Assembly (NCBI GenBank): GCA_947044365.1
Contig: OX345640.1
Span: forward strand, 3,584,001 to 3,648,000
DNA: 64,000 nt
Source of the DNA: Petrosia ficiformis
Taxonomy: Eukaryota; Porifera; Demospongiae; Haplosclerida; Petrosiidae
Direction: 5' to 3'
Shown here one piece after another: positions 12,401 through 24,369 of this stretch; positions within the stretch are counted from its first letter, which is position 1, and the number at the start of each line of letters is the position of its first letter. The notes beneath the pieces were generated by a model. That model saw only the letters and a program-made list of their open reading frames with translations. It was not told the origin of the DNA and did no database searches. A program made the position numbers and the translations under genes.

Positions 12401-15400
12401 ATTCTCAACTCACAGCCTTACTAAGGATCACAGTGCTGTTCAGCTCTGCACACTATGACCTGGCCATCTTACTTCAGACAGGATTAACAGCTCGATCTTC
12501 TTCGTTGTCCAAAGCTACACAATGTTCCAACATCCAACATGAGTACAACCCTTAGGTGTGAATAGAGTGTGACCAGCATGACCAACATGATTAGTTGAAG
12601 CCCATGACTCCAATCTGTTTTACATGTGTGGTTTTAGAGATTGTTTGATTGGCAGTAAAGGTGGATCTGTTGGTTTGCATTGTCAATCATATTGTCAACA
12701 TTTTGCCACCGAAAACGTTATCCAGGGCCACCACATGGACACCTCCATGTGGTGGCCCTGGTGTTTGTGTGTGTGTGTGTGTGTGGGATGTTGATAGTTG
12801 ACACAACTGTCAACATCCCGCACACAGACACACACACACACATCTATATATAATTTCAATAGAAAGCGATTGCAAGGATTGCCCCTCGACCCATCATTGT
12901 ATAAAAATTTACCATGTACCAAATAGACATTTTTTTTTCTGAAAGAGTAGGCATGCAATTTTGGTTGCTTCTGATAGCAGTACAGGTGTAACACTATTTT
13001 ATATCTTTGTGAATTGGTATATGGCATGTTAGTATTTGCTACATAACTGATGACAACACTGAGCACTTACCATATATACATGTACATATGCATATAATCA
13101 TACATTTCATGTTTTGTGGGTTAACCACAGTCTTTGTACATGTGTATATAACATATTGTATATTTGTTTCATTTCTCGTAGCCAACACCTACTAGTCGTT
13201 TTATTTTAGGATATACAGGAGCAGTAACATCAGCAGTCGGAATTGCTGTAAGTTGGGTAATTCCTGTGTTGCTTATTGACTCTAAATTTTAAACATTTTA
13301 AACTTTTTAAAACGGCAGCTCGCTCCTCCTCTGATCTTTACCAACCTCATGGCCATACTTAAGTCAAAACATTCTGTTTTACACTTACACACAAAAGACC
13401 TTAATAAACAGATAAATGGATTGACAGACGAACGAACGGACAGCTGGACAGATGAATGAATGGACAGACGAACAGATGGATGGATGGATAGTGTAAAACG
13501 AAGAAAAGAATATAATTGAATAGTTATGTACATATAATTATATACTTGCATGTGTAAGTGTGTACATACTTGCATGTGTAAGTGTGTACATGTGACATAA
13601 ATATTACAAATATACATATACATACATAAATATGTTTCATAATTTAGGTGGGACTCAGTGCTCTGTTACAAAGAGCTCAAAAACTAAACCCTGTCACTAA
13701 ACAATTAGTACAAAGATTTGTCCCTTTCCCTGCAGTTGGTGAGTTTACGAGTTCACAATATTTCTATGATTGCTTTCCACGGAGTTTAATATATATTTAT
13801 ATTTATTTGTAACATGCACATTGCATAAGTAGTTAAGGAAGTAGCATCCTTCTAGGGGCCCAGTCAATTAATGGATATGCTGCATAAAAGAACACGTTCT
13901 CAAACTTTAACAGACCAGGAGGATAAAAGCTGCTTGTAGCTTGCATAGAAACTGGAACTAATATCTGAAATATGTTCCAAAAGCAAAGAAGAGTGAATTA
14001 ACAAATAACTATAACAGGCTGTTGGATTTCGGACTAAGAAAGTCAGCCATGATTACACTTCAAAGCAATCATAGAGATGTGCTTTCTCTATATATAATGT
14101 TTTTTTATATGTATATAATATAACACAGGGTGCCCATGTAACTATACTGTCAATATCAGGGTTTTTTTAGGGGGTTTGAGGGGGGCATTTCGATCCCCTG
14201 AGCTTTAGCCTGCTATATAATTATGCTGAAGAAGTCCTCGCAAAGTACGTACATTAGTATTATGTATTTTAGCTCCAACCTCCAACCCACCCCCCTTCAT
14301 TTTCTTGAAACATTGATTTGCACCCGCTGAAATTTTTTTCTGAAAAAACACTGAATATGGTACTTAAATATTTCATTTCTACACAAATTACATCATTTCT
14401 CTTTTGTAGCTACTGCTAGTGTATTTAATATTATCTTGATGAGGAACCATGAACTCAGTGAAGGTATTGAAGTGCTCAATAAGGAAGGAGAAGTGGTTGG
14501 AACATCTGTTGTTGCTGCAAGAGAGGTATTAGTGGATGTATAGTTCCTGATTTATTGATTAATCGTGATTATTTGGTTCAAAGCAATATTGGAAACTTTG
14601 AAATCAATTCATTAGACATGTTCGGTATTTCATCATGTGGTTCATTCATTATGGTTGATCATCCAACTTTAAACAAGATACACATGTATATAGAGAACAA
14701 GATATATGTAGAGAAACATATCCCTATTATTCCTTTTGGTATCCAACATTCATCAATCATAGCTGACTTTCTCATGCCTGAATCATAACACCCTATTATA
14801 GTTATTGTATTGATTATCTACTCTTCTTGCGTCTTTAGGAATATATTTCAGGTAGAACAGCTCTTAGTTCCAGTTTGTACATAAGCTACAAGTAGCTTTC
14901 TTCCTGCTGGTTTGTAGAGCTTGAGTGTGCGCTCCATTACACATCACGCCCATTAAATAATAGTTAAACTACTAAACTGCACTGCATTTTGCAAGCTACA
15001 ATTTGATAGTCAATTAATTGTGATACCACAAAATCACAAACATTACACATTATCGTACACATATTGGAAATATCACAAGTTTGATGCTAAGCATTGTCCA
15101 ATGGATGAATGATAATACATATATCCAATGAGTGATATTTCTTTGGTATCTGTATGATAATTTATTTATCTAACCGAGTTGAGTTTTCAAATAAAACAGT
15201 TGACAACATCAGTTAAGTAATCATGATAAAGAGCTTTTATAAGGTAAACCCAGACCAGTGATAACATTGAATTACCATCACCTCATAAGCCTGACACTTT
15301 AGTACTGGGCTTAGATAAAGCTCTGTACCTTCTCAGGTTATCATTACATTAACTTTGACCTTGTTTAAGATTTAACTCAATTCAATCTTTATCATTACCA

Positions 15401-18400
15401 AAGTATGAGAAAATTTCTAACCATGTGACTAGTAGTACTTCCATGATTTCAATGTCAAATTGAAATTCTGTGGAATTCATTGTTGCCATGGTAATGAAAT
15501 TAGACAGTTACTAATACCAATTATTGGCTATAATCACACAACAGCTGCTACATGTATCAAAAGGTTTTGCATTTTTGAACTGAAATATTACAGATCAAGT
15601 GTATATAGAGAGAAATATCCTTAATGACCATATTGAATACACAGTTGATCCTTATGATTGCTTTCCTAATTATATATATTTATATTATGCGTGCTACATT
15701 TGTATTCTATATGTAGTTAATGAATTTACTTCATTCTGGGTGGCTTGGGCATGATACATAAATGAAGTATTGAAAGCACAGTGTTATAGCAGAAAATAGA
15801 TTGCAAACGTTGTAATTATACAACAACCTTTAAAATGTAAGAAGAGTAGAAATAATTGGTTGTTAGACTACAGACCAAATATCAGCAATGATTAATAATG
15901 ACACAACAAAACAACTAAATGGATTGTTTCTCCATAATATCTCCTAGTGTGTCTTAGTATGACAATAATGTCCACTTTTAGTTATAGTTATAGTATGAAC
16001 AATTTCTCACACTTTTAGATTAGTTATAGTTTAATTAACTAAGGTAATATTAGGCTTACTAAAATGGTTTTAGTTTTATTTAGTTACGTAACTATCTATC
16101 ATTATTGGCTATTTTTAATTTTAGTTAGTTATAGATATTGCAGTAGACTTGTAATTTAATTATAGTTTAGTTAACTAATGCCTTACTAAAATGGGTTTTA
16201 GTTATAGTTATAGTTAACTAAAAAACACTAATATCTCCATAATAGTGTAATTTCTTGTGTGTAAAACAGCACTAATCTAATCAAAAGTCTGTTATGTTCA
16301 CAACGACTTCAAAATTAGGATATGATGACTATAATATTATATAATATTATATATTATATATAATTATATAAATATATTTATGTACTATAGTGTATAGTTT
16401 AATGTTATATAACTCAATAATGAAGCAATGGATTGTAATATGACATACACAAAAAAGAACGTAAAGAGGATAATTATATGAAAAATGGGAAAATAAAAAG
16501 AATATTGGTCCTTCCAAACTAAAAACTATGAACTGCTAGGTTATGGTGAACATCACTAAATTATTTTTCCATCTCCTGACCTTTAAATGTTCGTTTATTA
16601 GTGTTGTTTTAGTTAACTATAACTATAAATAAAATCCCTTTTAGTAAGACATTTTGACTTTTAGTTAACTAAACTATAACTAAATTACAAGTCTACTGCA
16701 ATAACTATAACTAACTAAAATGAAAATTGGTCAATAATGGACACATTTAGTTAGTTAACTAAAACTAAAACCCTTTAGTAAGCCTAATATTGTTTTAGTT
16801 AATTAAACTATAACTAAACTAAAAGTTCAAGAAACCACACATACTATAACTATAACTAAAAGTGGTTGCTATAGTCACAACACTATCTTTTATAACATTT
16901 CTAGATTTAGTTGCATTTTCTTTATGTGAACATTCTATACATGCCATGTGGTATATCAGGCATGCACCTCTTAGCATGTTAACTACATCATATCCAGCAA
17001 CTTTACAAAAGATGTACTACCCCAAATATGATTGAGTTTCATGATGATATCAGCATACCAAGAGACAAAATCTTTAAAATGAACATCAGAATGGGATACT
17101 TTTCTCAATAATAATATTATTATTTATAGTTTTTGTCTTAATATTTAAATATTTATGTATTCACAGGCCGTCTTTCAAACAGCACTAACAAGACTCTTCC
17201 TACCAGCACCTATTCTAATACTGCCTCCTATTATAATGACACAACTAGAAAAGTTAGTGCAGTAACAAAATGTTTCATTCTATGTGTATATCCCATCATA
17301 GCTTTCTAATCTTTTCATCTGTCTGCTAATCCATTCATCTATCCACATATCTCCCTCCCCATGGAGTTTTATATCTATGTATTTAGTTTCTGTATCTTTG
17401 TCGTTCTATCTGTATGTGCCTGTTCATCACTTCAGTTCATTTATACATCAATTATTTTATCTATTTCTCTTATCTAGGGCATCTTTTTGGCATAAATTTC
17501 CACGCATTCATTTACCGATCCATGCAGCTGTGTGTACACTGTGTTTTGCCTTTGCTCTGCCTGTTGCCATAGCTCTATTTCCTCAAGAATCAAAGGTAAT
17601 AATCACTTGCTCTCATGTTCATAGCAACAAACCTTCTGGCAACCATTCAACATACATGTATGCCCTATTATATCTGGTGTTCACATAGCTATTCTTACAG
17701 TCCCTGTAGCAGCCATTCAACCTATGCCCTACTATATCTGGTGTTCACTTATCTATTCTTAACAGTCCCTTGGCAGCCAATCAACCTATGCCCTACTATA
17801 TCTAGTATTCACTTACCTATTCTTAACAGTCCCTCTGGCAGCCATTTGACCTATGCCCTACTATATCTAAAGGATCTTTGGGAGTCAATAAATGCTCCTT
17901 TTAATCCAAAACAATTTTTCCACATACTGTAATTATTTTAAAATTCAGGATAACAACACATGGAGAAAATTATCCCTAAGATTGCTTTCTCATGTCCGAA
18001 ATTATTTTAAATGGGTCTTGCGTTGTCTTTACAATGTATTTCAGTCACACAGCTATAAATTACAGTGCTCTAGCTTGAGTGCATGTTCATGTATGTGCCT
18101 CGCCATTAACTGACCAAACCCCTCAGATTGATGCAACTTCCTTAACAACATATATAACATGCTGCTCAAACAATTCCCATAATTACGAAGTCAAATTCTA
18201 TCTTGGACAAGATATATTGAGGAAAACATCCTTAACTACGTATACAACGTATAATCATATAAGTGACACAAACATATATATATATAAACATCCATTGAAC
18301 CTGTGGAAAGCAACCATAGGGATGACCCTACAGGGCATAAAAAGGTCTTCTGAAGCTCTTTTACTCTAACACCGATATTGAATATACTATTTCACTTCTG

Positions 18401-21074
18401 AATAATTCAGTGTGGAGAAACAAGTATCCCTATGATAGTTTTGTGGTGTCCAACATTCAGTAATCATGGCTGACTTTGTCATGTCTGAAACACAACATAC
18501 TATTATAATTATTTTTATTATCTACTCTTCTAACGTTTTAAAGGTTCTTGTAAAACTTTAGGAATATATTGGACCTAGTCAGCTATTAATTCCAGTTTCT
18601 ACGTAAAGCTACAATTTAAGCAGCTTTCTTCCTGCTGGTCTATAGAAATCGAGTGCGCGTTCTATTACATGCCATGCCTATTAATTGACTGAGCCCCCCA
18701 GTATGACGCAAATTCCTCAGCTACATATGCAATGCATATGTGACACAAACACACACACACATATATATATTATAAACATACATAGAACCCATGGGAAAGC
18801 ATCATAGGGATGGCCCTATAGGCCATAAAAAAATAAGTATTAGTTCATCTGACATCACAACTTTTATAACATTTCATGATTTTTAATTCCCAATGATCAC
18901 TTTTCACAGGATTTAATGTACATATATATACTATAAGTATAGGTATCAGCTCTCCATATTGCTGTAACTAACCACTACAGATGTTTGAAACTGCAAGCCT
19001 TGATGTTTTTACTGTACTTTACAAGTGTACAACACAGAGCAAGAAGAAACGTCTCTGGCACATTGGGTTGTTCACATGTTCGATGTCCGTGGATGTGCTA
19101 ACATTAAAAAAATATTTGAAACTGAAAATTAACCAATTAGCAGCTTATTCATTGAAGAATTACTGAGCTATTAATTATGGCCCATGGGACCATCCCTATG
19201 ATTTTTGTGTGGGTCATAAAGCTATTTTCCTGTACGTGGGGTGTGTTTAGCATGTATATGCTTGTGTGTGTGTGGGAGATGGATTGTTATGGTACATCTT
19301 AATTAGTGAAGCCATTTTCAATTGATTATACAATGGTATAATTCTGATGTAATAAATTTCCCTGGCTTTTAGTATTGTCACACACGCATGCACACAGTTA
19401 ATGTAATTCAATATGGAGTGATAATATTATTATATGGCCATTGTTGGTATAATACAATGAAAGAAAATGTGTACATGGTGGGATCACTTTTAATTAGTTT
19501 ACTACAAATCCATAATTTGGGCAGTGTAGGTGTTGTGTTAAGCCACGTTCATAGTACATGTATACCGAGTTCCGTGTCATGACATTACATTCTATTGCGA
19601 TTTCTGCATATGTCATGTTTGTACAAGAAAATTCATGTGCCTAGCATGCTAGCAAAAGGCATAAAACATAATCGACAAACTAGCAGCCACAATGGCTTAG
19701 AAATTGATACATATAAAATAAAAAATTTAACACCTTCAATGGCTTATAATTTAACAGGTACACTGGCTTAGAAAATTTAATTACAGCCACAATGGCTTAG
19801 AAAATGTAGTTACAGCCACAATGGCTTAGAAAAGTTAGGCACAGCCACAATGGCTTAGAATATATAACAGCTACAATGGCTTAGAAAATTTAGAAACAGC
19901 TGCAATGGCTTAGAAAGGAATGGAGTACTAAATGCTTAGTCTTGAGATCTGGGAGTGGTGGGTTAAAGATCCCACTCATCCATTGTCCGTGTATGCATAG
20001 TGTATATTTCTACATATACACCCCTCAAACTGGCTATTCAGTTAGGACTGGTGTTTTTGGTATTTGGATATACATTAAAGTTTGGTTTAATGAGCAAATA
20101 TCCAGATATTCACATGCTAGTAATATATCAAATATTTGATCACCATTTTACTGTAACCAATTGCTATCGATATTCGCCACACGAGCCAAAGTGTTTTTAC
20201 CACCCATTCAGTACACTACAAGTATATAGAAAGCTCGTAAAACAAAGCAAGAAACGACTCTGTGGGCATTTTACTGCAATTATAATTTCATGTGTTCAGT
20301 TTCTGCTCATGCACAAACATTAAATGAATATCTGGATGCTAATGAGCAAATACCCAAACAAATCGAATATTTGTTACAGTCCTGAACTATATATATATAA
20401 CTGCTACTATGAAAAAATTCAAATGATCTACATCCAAAAGTTCACCTAGTGTATAAACAATGTCTAGTCAGTCATATACCACCCTTTGGAACTGTGGATA
20501 TACCACTGGGCTTCAGTTTATATATAAACATCCTCCATAGCACATATGCAAATAAGCCTCATACCCACATGGGAGAGAAAAAGAGCCTGGATTCAACTGT
20601 TTGTGCATTTGCTAAAACCAACACATGATTAATAAAGGGTGTGTCATTTGTATAGTACATAATAACAGGAGATCCAAGGTGCTATAAAGAAACCGAGATT
20701 GCTTGATTGAAACTATCCATATTGATTTGTACTACCTTTTTTCGGCTAAACTGAAACAGAAGACTGCAATGTCAGGAAATTAAAAAGTTAATTAGTGCAT
20801 GTGAGTCTAGGCTCTCATGTTGAGAGCCTGGGTATGAGGCTGATGTGTATATCTGACATATACACCTCCTAGTCATGCTTTTATATATTAGATGGTTACA
20901 GTAAAACTGAAATTGTGATTATTTAAGTACAACATGTTATTTTAAAACTTTTTCATTCAACACATCATAATGGTTTGTGTTTGTTTTTGATAACAGATTG
21001 CTGTGTCGAAAGTTGAAAAAGATTTACAGCAGAAAACATCAGATCCTTATTTCTACTATAATAAAGGATTATGA
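6405..21074 (+). CDS. SFXN5: Sideroflexin-5-like mitochondrial carrier, 3' seven exons (5' part missing)
   Basis: Sideroflexins are multi-pass mitochondrial inner-membrane transporters; SFXN1 carries serine and SFXN5 has been linked to citrate. Exons that join in phase are 6405-6461, 13182-13247, 13648-13738, 14410-14525, 17167-17252, 17478-17595 and 20997-21074, giving 203 residues and a TGA stop. The first exon encodes [19 protein letters not shown], the conserved NQS.NA..NY.NRN signature. Later exons give [42 protein letters not shown] and the C-terminal end YYNKGL, which resembles SFXN5 more than SFXN1-3. The usual length is about 340 residues, so roughly 135 N-terminal residues (including the HPDT region) are missing. 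No upstream exon was recognised in 1-6404, so they probably lie outside the window. All introns are GT-AG. The gene converges on the frizzled-like gene whose stop is at 21658. Confidence 0.93.
6765..7310 (-). pseudogene. hAT-family transposase C-terminal remnant
   Basis: An open frame of 181 codons ends in a hAT dimerisation-like region of the ZNF862/C17orf113-related kind: [13 protein letters not shown], then [40 protein letters not shown] and [20 protein letters not shown]. The Cys-Glu-x-Gly-Phe-Ser core with the following R.R.RL.N.TL...M matches hAT C-termini. The zinc-finger and catalytic parts are absent. The frame begins inside a perfect palindrome, so the 5' side looks broken by a rearrangement. 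It lies antisense in a sideroflexin intron. The residual open frame is long for a dead copy, so recent decay or domestication are both possible. Confidence 0.75.
7305..7353. repeat. Perfect 49-bp palindrome
   Basis: A 24-base arm (7305-7328, containing AGAAAATCAGGGCTAT) is followed by one G and its exact reverse complement (7330-7353). It lies at the broken 5' edge of the hAT remnant. Confidence 0.95.
7580..8066 (+). mobile_element. MITE family A', variant with a different middle
   Basis: Starts AGATATATTGAGGAAAAGA and ends AAAGCAATCATAGGGATGGC like family A, and its 3' third (GAGCATG, CCCATTAATTGACAGAGCC) is family A. The middle (GGCACTAGTGTTTCTACC, GAAACCGAAGTACTCC) instead matches the reverse strand of 34940-35150. 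So two copies of this longer variant exist in the window. Confidence 0.65.
8070..8144 (-). repeat. tRNA-like SINE head remnant
   Basis: The minus strand has TGGCTCAGATGG (A box) and GGTTTGAACCC (B box) at tRNA-like spacing. No closed anticodon stem, so a tRNA-derived SINE or pseudogene, not a functional tRNA. Confidence 0.55.
8230..8722. mobile_element. Candidate piggyBac-like MITE
   Basis: TTAACCCTAATGC at the left and GCACTCTAAGGGTTAA at the right: TTAA duplication plus CCCT termini. The block is GC-richer than its surroundings and has no transposase. The left end has lost a few terminal bases compared with the right. Confidence 0.45.
8723..9789. other. No gene recognised
   Basis: Contains a GC-richer patch at 9400-9720 with C runs (CCTCCCCCCCCTGC) that looks like another old mobile element, but no coding frame or clear termini. 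Otherwise AT-rich intron sequence. Confidence 0.4.
9790..10225. repeat. Diverged tandem duplications
   Basis: CCAGACATTTTGGCCTATTT and CCAGACATTTTTGCCTATTT occur 70 bases apart, and CTGCTCCCCATAT with a following TTTACAAGACATTCA-like piece occurs at about 9953 and 10117. Sideroflexin intron. Confidence 0.65.
11250..12530 (-). pseudogene. Degenerate LINE retrotransposon (endonuclease, linker and RT remnants)
   Basis: Read on the minus strand, in order: [10 protein letters not shown] at about 12480-12440, the signature of the APE-type endonuclease domain; an open piece with RMDRK-like linker sequence (12408-12205); [20 protein letters not shown] and following residues (12098-11805), a segment typical between endonuclease and [22 protein letters not shown] near 11660-11600, matching the RT start; and [16 protein letters not shown] near 11330-11280, a decayed RT palm motif. 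Stops and frame changes separate the pieces. The element is truncated and inactive, inside a sideroflexin intron. Confidence 0.7.
12722..12843. repeat. Double hairpin with (GT)n/(CA)n
   Basis: A perfect 17-bp stem, CCAGGGCCACCACATGG at 12722-12738 with its complement at 12745-12761 and a 6-base loop, is followed by a second hairpin. The second pairs GGGATGTTGATAGTTG with CAACTGTCAACATCCC, with GT and CA runs extending its stem. Confidence 0.9.
13790..14100 (-). mobile_element. MITE family A, copy 2 (diverged)
   Basis: The minus strand reads AAAGCACATCTCTATGATTG at its start, then GGCTGACTTTCTTAGTCC, then TTCAGATATTAGTTCCAG, in the same order as the other family A copies. The 3' part is worn. 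Sideroflexin intron. Confidence 0.65.
14685..14960 (+). mobile_element. MITE family A, copy 3 (5' two thirds)
   Basis: ATATCCCTATTATTCCTTTT, AATCATAGCTGACTTTCTCA, AGGAATATATTTCAGGTAGA and GAGCTTGAGTGTGC match family A in order. It is cut after CACGCCCATTAA. A 77-codon open frame across it is spurious. Confidence 0.7.
15972..16865. mobile_element. 894-bp foldback element with arms of about 260 bp
   Basis: The termini are exact inverted repeats over 26 bases (starting CCACTTTTAGTTATAGTTAT). The arms, rich in TTAGTTATAG and GTTAACTAA, run to about 16228 and from about 16601. The 370-base middle codes for nothing visible. No clear target duplication. Partial copies lie at 22180-22400 and 46590-46800. 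Sideroflexin intron. Confidence 0.82.
17615..17870. repeat. About 65-bp tandem repeat, four copies
   Basis: TATGCCCTACTATATCTGGT, TTCACTTATCTATTCTTAAC and GTCCCTCTGGCAGCCATT recur in order. Sideroflexin intron; open frames across it are spurious. Confidence 0.88.
17950..18341 (+). mobile_element. MITE family A, copy 4 (diverged)
   Basis: Starts AAATTATCCCTAAGATTGCT and ends AAAGCAACCATAGGGATGAC, with the CATTAACTGACCAAACCCC and TTCCTTAACAACATA family pieces between. Confidence 0.65.
18410..18830 (+). mobile_element. MITE family A, copy 5
   Basis: Starts GTATCCCTATGATAGTTTTG and ends GCATCATAGGGATGGCCC. Nearly full length, with all the internal family motifs and a short TA/CA run. Confidence 0.8.
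19620..19925 (-). repeat. Repeat family E with a TGGCTTAGAAAA minisatellite
   Basis: CAGCCACAATGGCTTAGAAA is repeated about seven times at spacings of roughly 30-35 bases, beside the palindromic CCTAGCATGCTAGC. The reverse strand of the same element is at 38870-39000. Confidence 0.8.
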
Positions 21075-21512
21075 AGCATATCTCAAGATTAGGCACTGAA
21101 AATAATGCTGCAACTCTCTATTTATAGTTATGCCGTCAAAAAAATGATCCATGAATACTATATTATGTATTGGTCACATTTTTACATCTTTGGCTGTTTA
21201 GGATTTGTTATTCAAATTGCATATACATGTAAATAGCAAAAATCATTTCTTTTAATTGCAAGGTTGTAAAAAAATAATTGTATATTAATTACATTATAAT
21301 TAAAAGAGATTTTAAAAACAATAATGGTATATATAAAATAACGGTTAAGTAATAATGTTTAATTACAGAAGATAGTCTTGTAGTGGGATAAATATTACTT
21401 GATTTATAATATCAACATCTGTGATTCTAATTTGACATTCTTGTTGAAAAACTATTCACACATTGAAATTATTTGACTAAACGTGATTAGTAATAATTAA
21501 ATACTTTATGGC

Positions 21513-21518
21513 TTTATT
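21513..21518 (-). terminator. Candidate poly(A) signal of twin-CRD gene copy A
   Basis: AATAAA on the minus strand about 140 bases past the stop codon. In an AT-rich window this could occur by chance. Confidence 0.4.
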
Positions 21519-21657
21519 AAAGTGTAACTGAAAATAAGTAATTTGTCTCAAGAGCCTTCTTTATCTCAGCTATGAAAAAGGCCCTTAAAACAAATGTTCC
21601 TGTTTCCAGAACTTGTAAAGGTCAACAAAACTACAAAGAAATAACAAACGAACGTAA

Positions 21658-22737
21658 TTAACAAAAATTATGATACAATGACAATACAACTAGCAAAACG
21701 ATCAGTAATGATGAAATGTGACGTATAGTTGCTGAACTTGGTATTGTTGGTGTGTTAGTTGGGAGAGTAACAAACTGAGTGGAAGTTGGCGAGGTAGAAG
21801 TTGCTGAGGTAGAATTCGAAGTTGTTGAGGTGGTAGTTTCATTAAATGTTGTAGGTGGATCAGTGAGTCCAGTTGGAATAGTAGGAAGTTGTATAGCATC
21901 TGGCCATGAATCACATTCTAATTCTGGTTCCAGAAAGTTTAAGTGTGATGATGATAAACTGTCAAAATTAACAATAGACAAAACATTGTTTAGTGACAGG
22001 AGGTAAACAATTACAATATAAATGTCGGGTATTCAATACAGGATGTGTGATCTGCTTCAGGGGATTACATTTAATTAGCTTAATTGGTGTAATACTAGCT
22101 GTATACATTTGGCTTTGCACTATACACTATTAATTATTATGGCATTTTGGTATATAATCTAACATATTTGTAACTTAAACCCTTTTTAGTGAGATATTAC
22201 AACTTCTAAACTATAACTAAATTACAAATAAATTGATTGGAGAATTGAATAAATTATGTCTGCAGTTAATACACCCAATCATTCAGGATTATATACTAAA
22301 TTACAAGTTTATTGTAATAACTATAAAACGAAATTGGCAAATAAAGGGCACTTTTAGTTAGTTGAATAAAAAAGTAAGCCTAATTTCGTTGATCAGTTAT
22401 AACTCAAATTTTGACACATGAAATCTACTAGTGTGTACAGTAAGTACTACATTTAATCACAATTCTATCACATAAAAGAGTGAACATAATATTATAATGA
22501 TATTGTATTCATACCACATTCCTATGTCATTTGTTGTACAATTCATGATCAAGTGGGCAGTTGTGAACTAATTAATGTTGCAAACCATGAAAGGTAAAGA
22601 TGACATACATTGTAATTGTGTTAAAGACCAAACATTGCTCAAGTATGTACACAATATTCATAATGCATGGCTGTTGGTAATTATTAAACAACTGCTGTTG
22701 TCAGCATATGTCACAAAACCTCATATATACATCTATA

Positions 22738-22830
<93 letters not shown>

Positions 22831-22836
22831 TATAAT

Positions 22837-22874
<38 letters not shown>

Positions 22875-24023
22875 GCATATATGCATCATGATAAATGAAT
22901 TTTGATATATATGTTGATCTATTAGACAATAGATTCATGTGTATGTCAAAATTATTTCATAAATAATGTCGTTTCATTTTTGACCAACTATTTATATAAT
23001 TATTCTCAGTAGATTCTGTACAACAAGCTATGTGAATATATGAATTGAGAACTATGATAGTAGATTAATTGTGATCAAATAAAGTATATTGGCAACAAAG
23101 TCTCAAGTTACATTATTATTCTGAGGTATTTGGCAAGTATATATGGGTTCTACTCAGTAAATTGTTGTGTTGCAGTCAAAAAATCAAGTACAAACCAAAC
23201 AATATTGCATAAAGAAGTAATGACTCTATGACTATATATATATATGATGTCTACAACATAATCTCTCTATATCATTTAGAGTGCAGAAGAAATTCTATAA
23301 TTATATATTTTTTTGAGTTACTCACCAACTATCTCGTATAAATAAACAGTCAGTTTGGTTGGTTGTTAATTCTAATCGATTTCCATTGTCCCAACATCGA
23401 CCTAACGATGAACACTTGAATTCAATATACTTCAACTGACATTTTTCACTCATTGGAATGTTCTGTAGCGTAATCTCAACATCTTCATCTATCTTCTTCA
23501 GATAGTTAAACATCCATTCTGTAATGTAATCTGATGTCCAAGTTTCTAGTCTATCGCAATTTTTGAATGAATGATTATTTTCAGCAGTTAGAGTTTCTAT
23601 TGTTTTGCATTCTCCTAGTGTAAGATTAACAGTAGCATAATCACAATAATGCTCCTGTATTCCTGAACATGTACTCAGAAACTGTGTACAGTTTTCAGGT
23701 AATATGAAATTAACTTTATCCTCCTCTTCAATGCATTGAGGATATTCTCCAGCACATAAAAGTTTACTGAGTCGGAGTGAACAATTTCTTTCATCGTTTA
23801 CTATTTCATTCTGCGTGATAACTCCTTTAATGAATGAATCTTTGATGGCTGTCAGATTGGCTACAGATTCAGGAATGAAATAGTCAATGTCACATATAGA
23901 ACCTTGATATCTAACACAAGATCTAATAGCCCCTATGTCTAAAGGATTACAACTGACAACCAATACAAAACAATGAAGCAAGAAGAAGAGTAGACACAGG
24001 TATGCAGTTCTAGCCATGTTCAC
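21658..24023 (-). CDS. Secreted twin frizzled-CRD-like protein, probable GPI anchor (copy A)
   Basis: Two exons on the minus strand, 24023-23326 and 21958-21658, joined in phase 2 (332 residues). A signal peptide (about residues 1-25, LCLLFFLLHCFVLVVS core) precedes a cysteine-rich module starting CVRYQGSIC. This fits the C-x2-Y-x-G-x2-C start of ROR/MuSK-type frizzled CRDs and is followed by CSLRLSKLLCAGEYPQC and a C-x5-C pair. A second, more diverged module runs from CDRLETW through FKCSSLGRCW to LECDSWPD, whose end is encoded by exon 2. A Thr/Ser/Pro-rich stalk and a C-terminal hydrophobic stretch with no cytoplasmic tail (SSLLIVLLVVLSLYHNFC) suggest a GPI signal. Ten or so N-glycosylation sequons are present. 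The intron splits a Cys codon (TG/T). A candidate TATA box lies at 24098-24106 and a poly(A) signal at 21513-21518, both read on the minus strand. The frizzled-CRD assignment rests on motif spacing, not a database search; ligand and role are unknown. Confidence 0.83.
22180..22400. mobile_element. Partial copy of the 894-bp foldback element
   Basis: TAAACTATAACTAAATTACA, TATTGTAATAACTATAAAAC and CACTTTTAGTTAGTTGA match its right arm. Confidence 0.55.
22741..22875. repeat. (TA)n microsatellite
   Basis: About 135 bases of almost pure TA in the intron of twin-CRD gene copy A. It generates spurious IYIYIY frames on both strands. Confidence 0.97.
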
Positions 24024-24097
24024 CTTCAGAGTTTATATTCTCTGTTCTTGTCAAAGCAAAGTAACTTGATACTAGTAATTGTGGCTGTGTGCTACTA

Positions 24098-24106
24098 CTT
24101 TATATA
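24098..24106 (-). promoter_or_regulatory. Candidate TATA box of twin-CRD gene copy A
   Basis: TATATAAAG on the minus strand, about 75 bases upstream of the start codon at 24023. Spacing suits a TATA box with a short leader. Confidence 0.45.
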
Positions 24107-24369
24107 AGCAGTGTACCATGAATACACTTAGCTATATTTGGCACATGCTGTTAACTGATTTCAGTTGACCACAATGATGTACACAAATCACAGAACCCAT
24201 AATAATGTAATAAATGGAATTTTTCCCATTCTTTCAAAGTTCATTGAACTTATTAGGTGGGAAATGCAAGTAAAATATGTCTCACTACACTGTAGATTAT
24301 GTAGCTACATATGTATATGACTTTTACAAGTTACGTACATTCCAGTCACAATTCATAGTTGAGAAAATA

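Noticed and set aside
14555..14788. 77-codon plus-strand frame after a sideroflexin exon
   Set aside because: It lies past a good splice donor and runs into a family A MITE.
22575..22938. IYIYIY frames on both strands
   Set aside because: Pure translation of the TA microsatellite.
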